Shown: positions 1 through 5,186, counted from the stretch's first letter. The stretch is 5,186 bases of DNA from Candidatus Eiseniibacteriota bacterium (GCA_030622265.1 JAUXGG010000159.1:1-5186), one strand, 5' to 3'. The notes: generated by a model from the letters alone, not told the origin. Made by a program: numbers and translations.

Positions 1-11
1 AGCGCCTAAGT

Positions 12-24
12 CAAGTTTAACTTG
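12..24. repeat. 13-bp palindrome CAAGTT-T-AACTTG
   Basis: A perfect two-fold symmetric site: CAAGTT at 12-17, a central T, and AACTTG at 19-24. A second small dyad, TTGT-T-ACAA (22-30), overlaps its right half. Such AT-rich symmetry is the usual form of a dimeric repressor site, but I match it to no known regulator. It lies about 100 bases before the first gene and may belong to a gene left of the window. The symmetry is seen directly; any binding function is conjecture. Confidence 0.3.
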
Positions 25-27
25 TTA

Positions 28-69
28 CAACACTTCGGGATGGCCGGATCTCTGGCTGCCCGAGTGTTG
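28..69 (+). terminator. Long imperfect hairpin, possible terminator of the upstream gene
   Basis: CAACACT (28-34) pairs with AGTGTTG (63-69). T35 is bulged, and CGGG (36-39) then pairs with CCCG (59-62). After a small internal loop, GCCGG (43-47) pairs with CTGGC (52-56) through one G-U pair, closing an ATCT loop. That gives about 16 pairs in one stem-loop. The sequence after it is ACTTT followed by a run of seven G, so the T-tract is poor for a classical intrinsic terminator. It may end a gene left of the window, or it may be a structured element or palindromic repeat. Its right edge overlaps the weak -35 box proposed for the next gene. Confidence 0.4.
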
Positions 70-95
70 ACTTTGGGGGGGCCAGGTGCTAAGCT
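67..95 (+). promoter_or_regulatory. Weak sigma70-like promoter for the thioredoxin-family gene
   Basis: TTGACT (67-72) is followed after 17 bases by TAAGCT (90-95). TG at 87-88 forms an extended -10 (TGC-TAAGCT). The -35 matches consensus at five of six positions, the -10 at only three. Initiation would fall near 102, giving a leader of roughly 18 bases. A Shine-Dalgarno run, AAGGGGG (106-112), stands seven bases before the ATG at 120. The spacer contains seven consecutive G, and the -35 sits in the right arm of the 28-69 hairpin. This is the best candidate in the gap, but it is weak. Confidence 0.35.
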
Positions 96-119
96 CCGGT
101 AGGACAAGGGGGTTGACTG

Positions 120-644
120 ATGAATAGGGTGGTGTTGGTTTTTTTGCTTTTGGGAGTGCTTGCGGGCGCGGTGCCCGCCTTTTCGGGTTATGAGAACATA
201 ATTTTGCAGGATATGGATGGCAATGAGGTCAAGGTAGACAGCCTCCTGGCGGAAGGCCCGGTGGTGCTTAATTTCTGGGCCACGTGGTGCAGGCCTTGCC
301 GGGTCGAGATGCCTCATATCGAGAAAATAGCCGCGGACCTAGTCTTTAAGAAGGTACACTTCGCGGCGATCTCCCTCGATGCCAGGAACCGAAGGACCCA
401 GCTGGAGAAGTACATTGTCAAGAATGAGATCAAGCTGCCGGTTTATCTCGATGCTCAGGGGACCGTGGCCAAGCGCTTCAAGGTGGCCGCCATCCCGACT
501 ACCGTGGTGCTTGACTCAGAGGCCGAGATCCACTTCAGGACCAAGGGATACAGGCCCGGGGATGAGGTGCTTCTGAAGAAGAAAATAGAAGCCCTCTTGC
601 CGGAGGAAGAGGAGGAGACAGGGCCGGTAGATACAGGTGAATAA
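120..644 (+). CDS. Exported TlpA/ResA-like thioredoxin-family protein
   Basis: A 174-residue protein of the TlpA/ResA-like (AhpC/TSA-related) thioredoxin group. These act outside the cytoplasm as thiol-disulfide reductases, for example in cytochrome c maturation. Residues 1-20 look like a Sec signal peptide: MNR, a hydrophobic stretch, and a probable cut after VPA (residue 20). There is no lipobox cysteine, so the protein is secreted or held by an uncleaved signal. The active site is WCRPC, with C57 and C60. The cis-proline loop is IPT, with P126. An inserted segment around 87-110 before the second half of the fold is usual for TlpA. The tail is very acidic (five consecutive Glu near 162-166). 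The start has a good ribosome site at 106-112. An 85-base gap containing a strong promoter separates it from the hydrogenase genes, so a functional link is unproven. The substrate cannot be read from the sequence. Confidence 0.9.
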   Translation: MNRVVLVFLLLGVLAGAVPAFSGYENIILQDMDGNEVKVDSLLAEGPVVLNFWATWCRPCRVEMPHIEKIAADLVFKKVHFAAISLDARNRRTQLEKYIVKNEIKLPVYLDAQGTVAKRFKVAAIPTTVVLDSEAEIHFRTKGYRPGDEVLLKKKIEALLPEEEEETGPVDTGE

Positions 645-648
645 GTCG

Positions 649-677
649 TTGACCACGCAAGCCGGAGGTCTTAGAAT
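649..677 (+). promoter_or_regulatory. Strong sigma70-type promoter of the mvhD-hyp operon
   Basis: TTGACC (649-654), a 17-base spacer and TAGAAT (672-677) each match consensus at five of six positions with ideal spacing. Initiation is expected around 684-685, about 45 bases before the mvhD start codon. It begins five bases after the stop of the thioredoxin-family gene and is the only convincing promoter ahead of the tightly packed maturation genes. It therefore probably drives all of them. The boxes are seen; activity is inferred. Confidence 0.65.
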
Positions 678-711
678 ACACTGCATATGCATATTACCGC
701 CTGAGAGTGTA
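677..711. promoter_or_regulatory. Nested dyads at the operon transcription start, candidate operator
   Basis: Two perfect 10-bp palindromes overlap: TGCATATGCA (682-691) and ATATGCATAT (685-694). They lie inside a wider inverted repeat, TACACT (677-682) with AGTGTA (706-711). The cluster starts at the last base of the -10 box and covers the expected +1 region, where a bound repressor would block initiation. In the transcript, the outer arms could form only a short stem. It does not resemble the E. coli NikR spaced half-site (GTATGA...TCATAC). The symmetry is visible; the operator role is inference. Confidence 0.4.
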
Positions 712-729
712 AGCTAGAGGAGCAAGGTA

Positions 730-1227
730 ATGAAGAAAGACTCTGGGCAGTTCGAACCTAGGATCGTCGGGTTTTTCTGCAAGTGGTGTACCTCGACCGG
801 TGCGGACTTAGCCGGCACCAGCCGGATGAAGTACCCCCCGAACATCATTCCAATAAGGGTGATGTGTTCGGGCAGGGTCGACCCCACATTCGTGATGACT
901 GCATTTGCACGCGGAGCCGACGGTGTCATGATCGGCGGCTGTCATCCCGGGGACTGTCATTACCTGGAAGGCAATTACAAGGCGCTAGGACGCTATCACA
1001 TCCTTGCGAACCTCATATCGCAGTTCGGGATAGAGAAGGAGAGGCTTCAGCTCCACTGGATCTCGGCGGCTGAGGCCAAGCGATTCGTCGATGTTGTTAC
1101 GAAGATGACCGAAGAGGTGCGTGCACTCGGGCCGCTGGACTGGCCGGGGATGATCAAGAAAGTCGACGCCGAGGGCGAGACCCTGAAGCAACATCTCGAA
1201 GAGGCCGTTGCCGCCGCCCAGGAGTAG
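730..1227 (+). CDS. mvhD: MvhD-like hydrogenase iron-sulfur (delta) subunit
   Basis: A 165-residue protein of the MvhD/FlpD family, the small [2Fe-2S] subunit that passes electrons from F420-non-reducing (MvhAG-type) hydrogenase, or from formate dehydrogenase, to the flavin of HdrA. It is cytoplasmic, with no signal peptide. Family landmarks run in order: EPRIVGF then CKWC (C17, C20), GADLAGTSR (24-32), YPPN, RVMCSGRVDP (C46), and the signature GCHPGDCHY with C71 and C76, followed by EGNYKAL. The five cysteines include the cluster ligands. The conserved domain ends near LGPL (133-136). About 30 charged residues follow, probably helical and longer than in the roughly 140-residue methanogen form. 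The GAGGAG ribosome site (717-722) is seven bases before the ATG. It is the first gene after the strong promoter, and a 49-base gap separates it from the protease gene. No hydrogenase or hdr gene is in view, so the electron donor and acceptor are unknown. Confidence 0.93.
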   Translation: MKKDSGQFEPRIVGFFCKWCTSTGADLAGTSRMKYPPNIIPIRVMCSGRVDPTFVMTAFARGADGVMIGGCHPGDCHYLEGNYKALGRYHILANLISQFGIEKERLQLHWISAAEAKRFVDVVTKMTEEVRALGPLDWPGMIKKVDAEGETLKQHLEEAVAAAQE

Positions 1228-1276
1228 GGCGCGGCAGGTCGACTTGCTTACTTTCACCTAAGGTAGTTTCCTGCCT
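1228..1276 (+). other. 49-base gap with an inverted repeat around the protease ribosome site
   Basis: GGCAGG (1233-1238) is the exact complement of CCTGCC (1270-1275), which sits directly before the ATG at 1277. Between them lies ACCT-A-AGGT (1256-1264), whose right half is the likely ribosome binding site (AAGGT, 1260-1264). AGGT at 1236-1239 could also pair with ACCT at 1256-1259, so alternative pairings exist. The stems are short (4-6 pairs), so any translational control here is speculative. I saw neither a promoter nor a terminator with a T-tract in this gap, which favours read-through from mvhD. Confidence 0.25.
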
Positions 1277-1774
1277 ATGGCCGCGAACAGTATCCTTATA
1301 GGGCTCGGCAGCCCCATAATGTCTGATGACGGGCTCGGGCTGCTCTTAGCCGGCGAGGTGCATAAGCGCCTCAGCGATTTCGACCTCGATCTTTCCTGCG
1401 GGGGCGGCTTCCAGGTCGTTGACGCCATACTGGGCTACCGGGTGGCCGTGGTCATAGACGCGATGGTGACGGGAAGGTTTGAGCCCGGGGCCCTGGTTCG
1501 TCTCGATGTCGGTTCGGACATAATGACCTTAAGGAGCGGCCCCAGCCACGCTCTTAACTTTGTCGAGGCGGTCGAGGTGGCCAGGTCATGTAATGCTCCG
1601 CTGCCGGAGACGATCGTGATCTACGCCATCGAAGTGAAGGACCCTCACACGGTGGGGGATCAGATCTCAAAGGTGCTTCTGGACAGGATGCCTGAAATGG
1701 TCGAGGAGATAGTCCGGGATATCCAGACCCCCGGGGCGGAGCCATGCACGAACTCGGAATCGCCACCCAGATAG
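1277..1774 (+). CDS. [NiFe]-hydrogenase maturation endopeptidase (HyaD/HybD/HycI family, peptidase M52)
   Basis: A 165-residue cytoplasmic endopeptidase. Members of this family remove the C-terminal peptide of the hydrogenase large subunit once nickel is in place, which locks the active site. The N-terminal signature GLGSPIMSDDGLG (residues 9-21) matches the family pattern G-x-G-N/S-P-x3-D-D-G-x-G. The three nickel-sensing positions known from E. coli HybD (Glu16, Asp62, His93) correspond to D18, D61 (in VVIDA) and H91 (in GPSHAL). Length is typical. The last residues, after about 152, are read partly from the start of hypA in another frame and are probably a dispensable tail. A weak ribosome site, AAGGT (1260-1264), precedes the ATG by 12 bases. 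The gene overlaps hypA by 31 bases. Its substrate is not in the window. These proteases are usually specific to one hydrogenase, so the HyaD, HybD, HycI or HoxW subtype cannot be assigned. Confidence 0.93.
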   Translation: MAANSILIGLGSPIMSDDGLGLLLAGEVHKRLSDFDLDLSCGGGFQVVDAILGYRVAVVIDAMVTGRFEPGALVRLDVGSDIMTLRSGPSHALNFVEAVEVARSCNAPLPETIVIYAIEVKDPHTVGDQISKVLLDRMPEMVEEIVRDIQTPGAEPCTNSESPPR

Positions 1775-2100
1775 TAGGCGTGGTCACGCGCGTCAAGGAG
1801 GAGAACTCCGCGGACCGGGTCGGCCTGGTCACGGTGGACATAGGCCTGCTTGCGGGCATAGACCGGGAGTCCCTCGAGTTCTGTTTTGAAGCCATAACCA
1901 AGGGAACCGCCTTGGAAGGCGCGAGTCTTAGGATTGAAGAGGTCAAACCTGTCGGCAAGTGCAGGAAATGTGGCGAGGAGTACGAGGTGAGACCCGATGA
2001 CTTTACGTGCTCCGCCTGCGGCTCTACCGATTTCGACATGATCACGGGCAGCGAGATCTCAATAAGAGAGGTGGAGATTGAGTCAGATGAAGAAGGTTGA
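1744..2100 (+). CDS. hypA: Hydrogenase nickel incorporation protein HypA
   Basis: A 118-residue nickel metallochaperone, the usual length for HypA. It carries Ni(II) and works with the GTPase HypB to load nickel into the hydrogenase large subunit. The N-terminus is MHELGIA, with His2 and Glu3 of the nickel site. The structural zinc site is two CxxC pairs, C73/C76 (GKCRKCG) and C89/C92 (FTCSACG). The family core VDIGLLAGIDRESLEFCF (31-48) is intact. The ATG is fixed by the need for His2 directly after Met. Upstream GGGGCGGAG (1733-1741) supplies the ribosome site within the end of the protease gene. The gene overlaps the protease by 31 bases and hypB by 14, so its translation is probably coupled to both. 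The HybF paralogue is possible by name only. Confidence 0.97.
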   Translation: MHELGIATQIVGVVTRVKEENSADRVGLVTVDIGLLAGIDRESLEFCFEAITKGTALEGASLRIEEVKPVGKCRKCGEEYEVRPDDFTCSACGSTDFDMITGSEISIREVEIESDEEG

Positions 2101-2758
2101 CCTGAGGGAGAAGGTACTCACCGCGAACGACAAGATTGCCCGCAAGAACAGGGAGAAGTTCTCAGAGACCGGAACACTGGTCCTAAACCTCGTGAGCTCG
2201 CCCGGCTCGGGCAAGACCGCGCTCATCGAGGAGACGGTCAAGGCGCTTAAGGGTGAGTATAAGATCTTTGTCATTACCGGTGACCTCATGACCGAGAACG
2301 ATGCCAGGCGAGTAGCGAGGCATGGCGTGGACGCGGTACAGATAAGCACAGGAGACGCTTGCCACCTCAATGCCCGGATGGTTGATGCCAGGCTCACTGA
2401 TAAGGGCACGCTGTATGATCTCGTGATTGTTGAGAATGTAGGCAACCTCGTATGCCCGGCCCCCTATGATCTGGGCGAGGACTTCAAGGTCCTGCTGGTT
2501 GCGGTAGGGGAGGGAGATGACAAGCCCGTTAAGTATCCGCCCATGGTGAGAGCCTCCGAAGTGCTTGTCATAACCAAGACCGACCTTGTGCCCTACACCG
2601 ACTCAGACCCGGCGAGAATAAAGGCGAATGCCCTCAAGATCAGGCCCGACTTAAAGGTGTTCCAGGTTTCGGTAAAGACTCCGGAAGGGTTGGATGAATG
2701 GACGAGCTGGTTAAGCTCCCGCTTGAAAGCCAAGAAGCAGACGGCTCAAGGCAAGTAA
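2087..2758 (+). CDS. hypB: Hydrogenase nickel incorporation GTPase HypB
   Basis: A 223-residue SIMIBI-class GTPase that powers nickel transfer with HypA. Motifs in order: P-loop SPGSGKT (38-44); GDLMTENDARR (65-75); the metal site Cys-His in ACHLNA (C92, H93); VENVGNLVCPA (115-125) with the third metal ligand C123; DKPVKYP (145-151); and TKTD (163-166) as the guanine-specificity motif. The N-terminal CxxCGC nickel site of E. coli HypB and the His-rich stretch of some others are absent, so nickel binding relies on the G-domain site. The residue after HL is Asn where E. coli has Asp. I chose the ATG at 2087, with GGAG (2073-2076) ten bases upstream. An in-frame TTG at 2078, six bases after GAGG (2068-2071), would add three residues and cannot be excluded. 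It overlaps hypA by 14 bases and hypF by 61. Confidence 0.97.
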   Translation: MKKVDLREKVLTANDKIARKNREKFSETGTLVLNLVSSPGSGKTALIEETVKALKGEYKIFVITGDLMTENDARRVARHGVDAVQISTGDACHLNARMVDARLTDKGTLYDLVIVENVGNLVCPAPYDLGEDFKVLLVAVGEGDDKPVKYPPMVRASEVLVITKTDLVPYTDSDPARIKANALKIRPDLKVFQVSVKTPEGLDEWTSWLSSRLKAKKQTAQGK

Positions 2759-5034
2759 GGCTGAGGATAGCCGTTGGTGGAATAGTCCAGGGAGTGGGTT
2801 TCCGCCCCTTCATCTACCGGCTTGCCGTCGAGCACGATGTGGCCGGCTATGTTCTTAATAACCCCGAAGGCGTCGAGATGGAAGCCGAGGGGCGCCTGGA
2901 CCAGGTCTCCACGTTTCTTTCATCCATCACAGGCCAGACGCCGCCACAGGCCAGGATCGACTTTGTGTCGGCCACCTTCGTAGACCTCGCCGGGGACCGG
3001 AAATTCGTGATCCGAACCAGCGAGAAGTCCTCTGGCCGGGCAGCCCTCATATCGCCGGACATCGCCACCTGTAAGGACTGTATCAGTGAGTTAACAGACG
3101 ATAGTAACAGGCGATACGGCTATCCTTTCATAAACTGCACGAACTGTGGCCCACGCTACACCATCATCCGGGACATCCCTTATGACCGTGAGTTCACCAC
3201 AATGCACCCGTTCAAGATGTGTCCCGAGTGCATGGAGGAATACAACGATCCCATGAACCGGCGCTTCCATGCCGAGCCCAATGCTTGCTGGAGGTGCGGT
3301 CCCCGGGTGGTCTTGAAGGACTCATCGGGAAAGATGCTTGAGACTGAGGATCCTATTCATACCGCGCGGGAGGCCCTCATGGAGGGCAAGGTGGTCGCCG
3401 TGAAGGGCCTTGGTGGTTTTCATCTTGCCGTGAATGCGACCGATGACGCGGCCGTGAGACGGCTCAGGGGGCGGAAGCGGCGCGAGGAGAAACCCCTCGC
3501 CCTAATGGCCAGGGACGTGAGGATGGTGCGTTCCTTCGCCGAGGTGGGGAAGGCCGAGGCCGGGGTGCTCGAGAGTGCCGCAAGGCCCATAGTGCTGCTA
3601 AGGAAGCTGGAGGAGTCCCCGATTGCTGAATCTGTCGCGCCGGGCAATGCCAACCTCGGGGTGATGCTTCCCTACACCCCGGTTCACCACCTGCTCCTGG
3701 AGGGCGACTTCCTTGCGCTTGTAATGACGAGCGGCAATATCAGCGAAGAACCCATATCCATTGACATGGAGGACGCATCCGGGCGGCTGGGCGGGATAGC
3801 GGACTTCTACCTCGACCATAACCGGGAAATCCTCACGCGTTGTGATGACTCGGTGGTGCGGGTCCTGGACGGGGAGATGCTTTTCATGCGAAGATCCCGC
3901 GGATACGTTCCGCTTCCCATCGACCTCGATTCCGACTCACGGAGTGTCCTGGCCTGCGGACCTCATCTTAAGAATACCGTGGCCTTGACCCGGAGAAACC
4001 AGGTCTTCCTGAGCCAGCATATCGGGGACCTCGAGAACCTTCATGCCTTCGAGTTCTTCACCTCTTCGGTAGAGCAGCTTAAGAAGGTGGTGGAAGTGGA
4101 GCCCGAGGCGGTGGCCTACGATCTTCACCCCGATTACTTGAGCTCCCGCTACGCTCTCGATCTGCCGCTTGAGACAAAGATCGGCGTACAGCATCACCAC
4201 GCCCACATAGCGAGCTGCCTGGGTGAGGCCGGATTGGACGGCCCCGTACTTGGGATGGCCCTGGACGGTACGGGCTATGGCCCCGATGGTACCGTCTGGG
4301 GTTGCGAGCTCCTGATCTCAACGCGCGAGGATTACGAGAGGGTGGGGCACCTCAGGCAGGTGATGATGCCGGGTGGGGACAAGGCCGTTAAGCAGCCGTG
4401 GAGAATGGCGCTTTCGCATCTCTACGAAGCTTTCGAGCATAATCTTGATGGCCTCGACCTGGAGGGCCTGCTCCGGCAGAAAGAGGATGATATCGCCATC
4501 GTCAAGGATATGTTGACCAAAGAGGTCAACTCCCCGGTTACCTCCAGCTGCGGGCGGCTCTTCGATGCGGTCTCCTGTCTCTGCGGCATTCGAAGCGAGG
4601 TAAGCTATGAAGGCCAGGCTGCTGTTGAACTTGAGATGGTTGCCGAGCGCGGCGTTGTGGAGTGCTATCCCATCGATGTGCAAGAAGAGGCCGGGGAACT
4701 CATCATCGGCACCAGGCGGCTTATCCGGGAAATCGTTGAAGACCTGAAGAGGGGAGATCCGGCCGCCGCAATCAGTGCCAGGTTCCACAACTGGCTTAAG
4801 GCCAGCCTGGTCAAGGCCGCCGAGATGCTCCGGCAGACCCACCGCATATCGACAGTCGCCCTCAGCGGAGGCTGTTTCCAGAACGAGATCCTGCTCAGGG
4901 ACCTACGGTCGCAGTTGCGCGAACGCGATTTTGATGTAATCATTAATGAGAAGGTCCCCGCCAATGATGGGGGAATAAGCTACGGGCAGGTGGTCGTTGC
5001 GTCCGCCAGGCTTGATGCCCAGGGAGAGGATTAG
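2698..5034 (+). CDS. hypF: Carbamoyltransferase HypF
   Basis: A full-length 778-residue HypF. It converts carbamoyl phosphate and ATP to a carbamoyl-adenylate and transfers the carbamoyl group to the C-terminal Cys of HypE, the first step toward the cyanide ligands of the NiFe site. Domains in order: acylphosphatase (about 20-108, VQGVGFRPF with catalytic R36, and N54 in VLNNPEG); two zinc fingers from four CxxC pairs (C125/128, C147/150, C175/178, C197/200); a YrdC-like nucleotide-binding domain (about 215-405, with KGLGGFHLAVNAT and KRREEKPLALM); and a Kae1-like domain (about 415-770) with HPDYLSS, HHHAH (499-503), ALDGTGYGPDG, GRLFDA, ALSGGCFQNE and the closing NDGGISYGQ. A TGA at 2695-2697 is the in-frame codon directly before the ATG, so the start cannot lie further upstream. 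GGAAGGG (2683-2689) is the ribosome site. The first 61 bases lie inside hypB. hypC follows after 11 bases. Confidence 0.98.
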   Translation: MDELVKLPLESQEADGSRQVRLRIAVGGIVQGVGFRPFIYRLAVEHDVAGYVLNNPEGVEMEAEGRLDQVSTFLSSITGQTPPQARIDFVSATFVDLAGDRKFVIRTSEKSSGRAALISPDIATCKDCISELTDDSNRRYGYPFINCTNCGPRYTIIRDIPYDREFTTMHPFKMCPECMEEYNDPMNRRFHAEPNACWRCGPRVVLKDSSGKMLETEDPIHTAREALMEGKVVAVKGLGGFHLAVNATDDAAVRRLRGRKRREEKPLALMARDVRMVRSFAEVGKAEAGVLESAARPIVLLRKLEESPIAESVAPGNANLGVMLPYTPVHHLLLEGDFLALVMTSGNISEEPISIDMEDASGRLGGIADFYLDHNREILTRCDDSVVRVLDGEMLFMRRSRGYVPLPIDLDSDSRSVLACGPHLKNTVALTRRNQVFLSQHIGDLENLHAFEFFTSSVEQLKKVVEVEPEAVAYDLHPDYLSSRYALDLPLETKIGVQHHHAHIASCLGEAGLDGPVLGMALDGTGYGPDGTVWGCELLISTREDYERVGHLRQVMMPGGDKAVKQPWRMALSHLYEAFEHNLDGLDLEGLLRQKEDDIAIVKDMLTKEVNSPVTSSCGRLFDAVSCLCGIRSEVSYEGQAAVELEMVAERGVVECYPIDVQEEAGELIIGTRRLIREIVEDLKRGDPAAAISARFHNWLKASLVKAAEMLRQTHRISTVALSGGCFQNEILLRDLRSQLRERDFDVIINEKVPANDGGISYGQVVVASARLDAQGED

Positions 5035-5045
5035 GAGAGGACACT

Positions 5046-5186
5046 ATGTGTCTAGCGATTCCGGCGCTGATAGTCGAGAAGGAAGGCAGCCAGGCCAGGG
5101 CGGATGTCGGTGGCGTGGTCCGCGAGATAAGCCTGGAGCTCATAGACCGCCCGGCGGAGATCGGGGACTATGTGCTGCTCCACGCG
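5046..5186 (+). CDS. hypC: Hydrogenase assembly chaperone HypC, 5' part (cut by window edge)
   Basis: The first 47 codons of HypC, still open at the right edge; the family is usually 70-90 residues. HypC carries the Fe(CN)2CO unit with HypD and hands it to the hydrogenase large-subunit precursor. The N-terminus is MCLAIP, with Cys2 as the essential iron ligand exposed once Met is removed. The segment then reads ADVGGVVREISLELI, followed by GDYVLLHA, which matches the family's small barrel up to the conserved 'G-D-Y-V-L-V-H-x-G' region. GGAGAGG (5034-5040) gives a strong ribosome site five bases before the ATG. The gap after hypF is 11 bases, so it is surely in the same operon. hypD and hypE would be expected next, outside the window. 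Confidence 0.96.
   Translation, partial: MCLAIPALIVEKEGSQARADVGGVVREISLELIDRPAEIGDYVLLHA

Noticed and set aside
1..9. End of an upstream gene (AGC GCC TAA)
   Set aside because: Two codons and a stop can occur by chance. Nothing in the window supports a particular reading frame to the left.
75..81. Run of seven G as a G-quadruplex element
   Set aside because: There is a single run with no further nearby G-tracts of similar length, so the four-tract requirement is not clearly met.
593..612. Hairpin CCTCTT / AAGAGG near the end of the thioredoxin-family gene, as a terminator
   Set aside because: It lies inside the coding region, has only six pairs with an eight-base loop, and is followed by purine-rich sequence with no T-tract.
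677..711. NikR-type nickel operator ahead of the operon
   Set aside because: The dyads do not contain the known GTATGA...TCATAC half-sites or their spacing, so naming this regulator would be guesswork.
1554..2045. Antisense open frame across the protease and hypA
   Set aside because: It runs over two well-supported genes on the plus strand. Its low-complexity Pro/Ser/Arg composition is typical of a shadow frame.
2698..2758. Frameshift or gene fusion between hypB and hypF
   Set aside because: Both proteins are full length with proper termini, and hypF has its own start codon and ribosome site. A natural overlap explains the sequence without an error.
4318..4842. Long antisense open frame within hypF
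   Set aside because: It lies opposite the conserved Kae1-like domain of hypF, resembles no family I know, and is explained by codon bias of the sense gene in GC-rich DNA.

Overview
The window holds the front part of a [NiFe]-hydrogenase maturation operon, with every gene on the plus strand. It begins with an unrelated-looking thioredoxin-fold gene. The DNA is moderately GC-rich by eye, uses AGG (Arg) and ATA (Ile) freely, and has clear Shine-Dalgarno sites. One promoter has near-consensus -35/-10 boxes, and the first protein has a Sec-type signal peptide. This fits an anaerobic, hydrogen-metabolising bacterium better than an archaeon, even though MvhD was first described in methanogens. The sequence alone does not place the organism more precisely.

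Layout. Bases 1-119 are non-coding: a small palindrome, a long imperfect hairpin (28-69, possibly the terminator of a gene to the left) and a weak promoter. Bases 120-644 encode an exported TlpA/ResA-like thioredoxin-fold protein. Bases 645-729 carry a strong sigma70-type promoter (TTGACC, 17-base spacer, TAGAAT) with nested dyads at the predicted transcription start. A tightly packed gene series follows: mvhD-like iron-sulfur subunit (730-1227), hydrogenase maturation endopeptidase (1277-1774), hypA (1744-2100), hypB (2087-2758), hypF (2698-5034) and the first 47 codons of hypC (5046 to the window edge). The protease, hypA, hypB and hypF genes overlap by 31, 14 and 61 bases, so translational coupling is likely.

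How the genes work together. HypF makes the carbamoyl-derived cyanide precursor. HypC, with HypD and HypE expected beyond the right edge, builds and delivers the Fe(CN)2CO unit. HypA and HypB insert nickel, and the endopeptidase then trims the C-terminus of the large subunit to close the site. MvhD is the one gene in the run that is not a maturation factor. In characterised systems it carries electrons from an MvhAG-type hydrogenase, or from formate dehydrogenase, to the flavoprotein HdrA. No hydrogenase structural gene and no hdr gene is visible here, so its partner must lie elsewhere.

Most of the window is a recognisable, conserved system. The points worth a second look are mvhD leading a maturation operon, its C-terminal tail, the palindromes at the operon promoter and the long coding overlaps. 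I saw no CRISPR array, mobile element, tRNA or rRNA.
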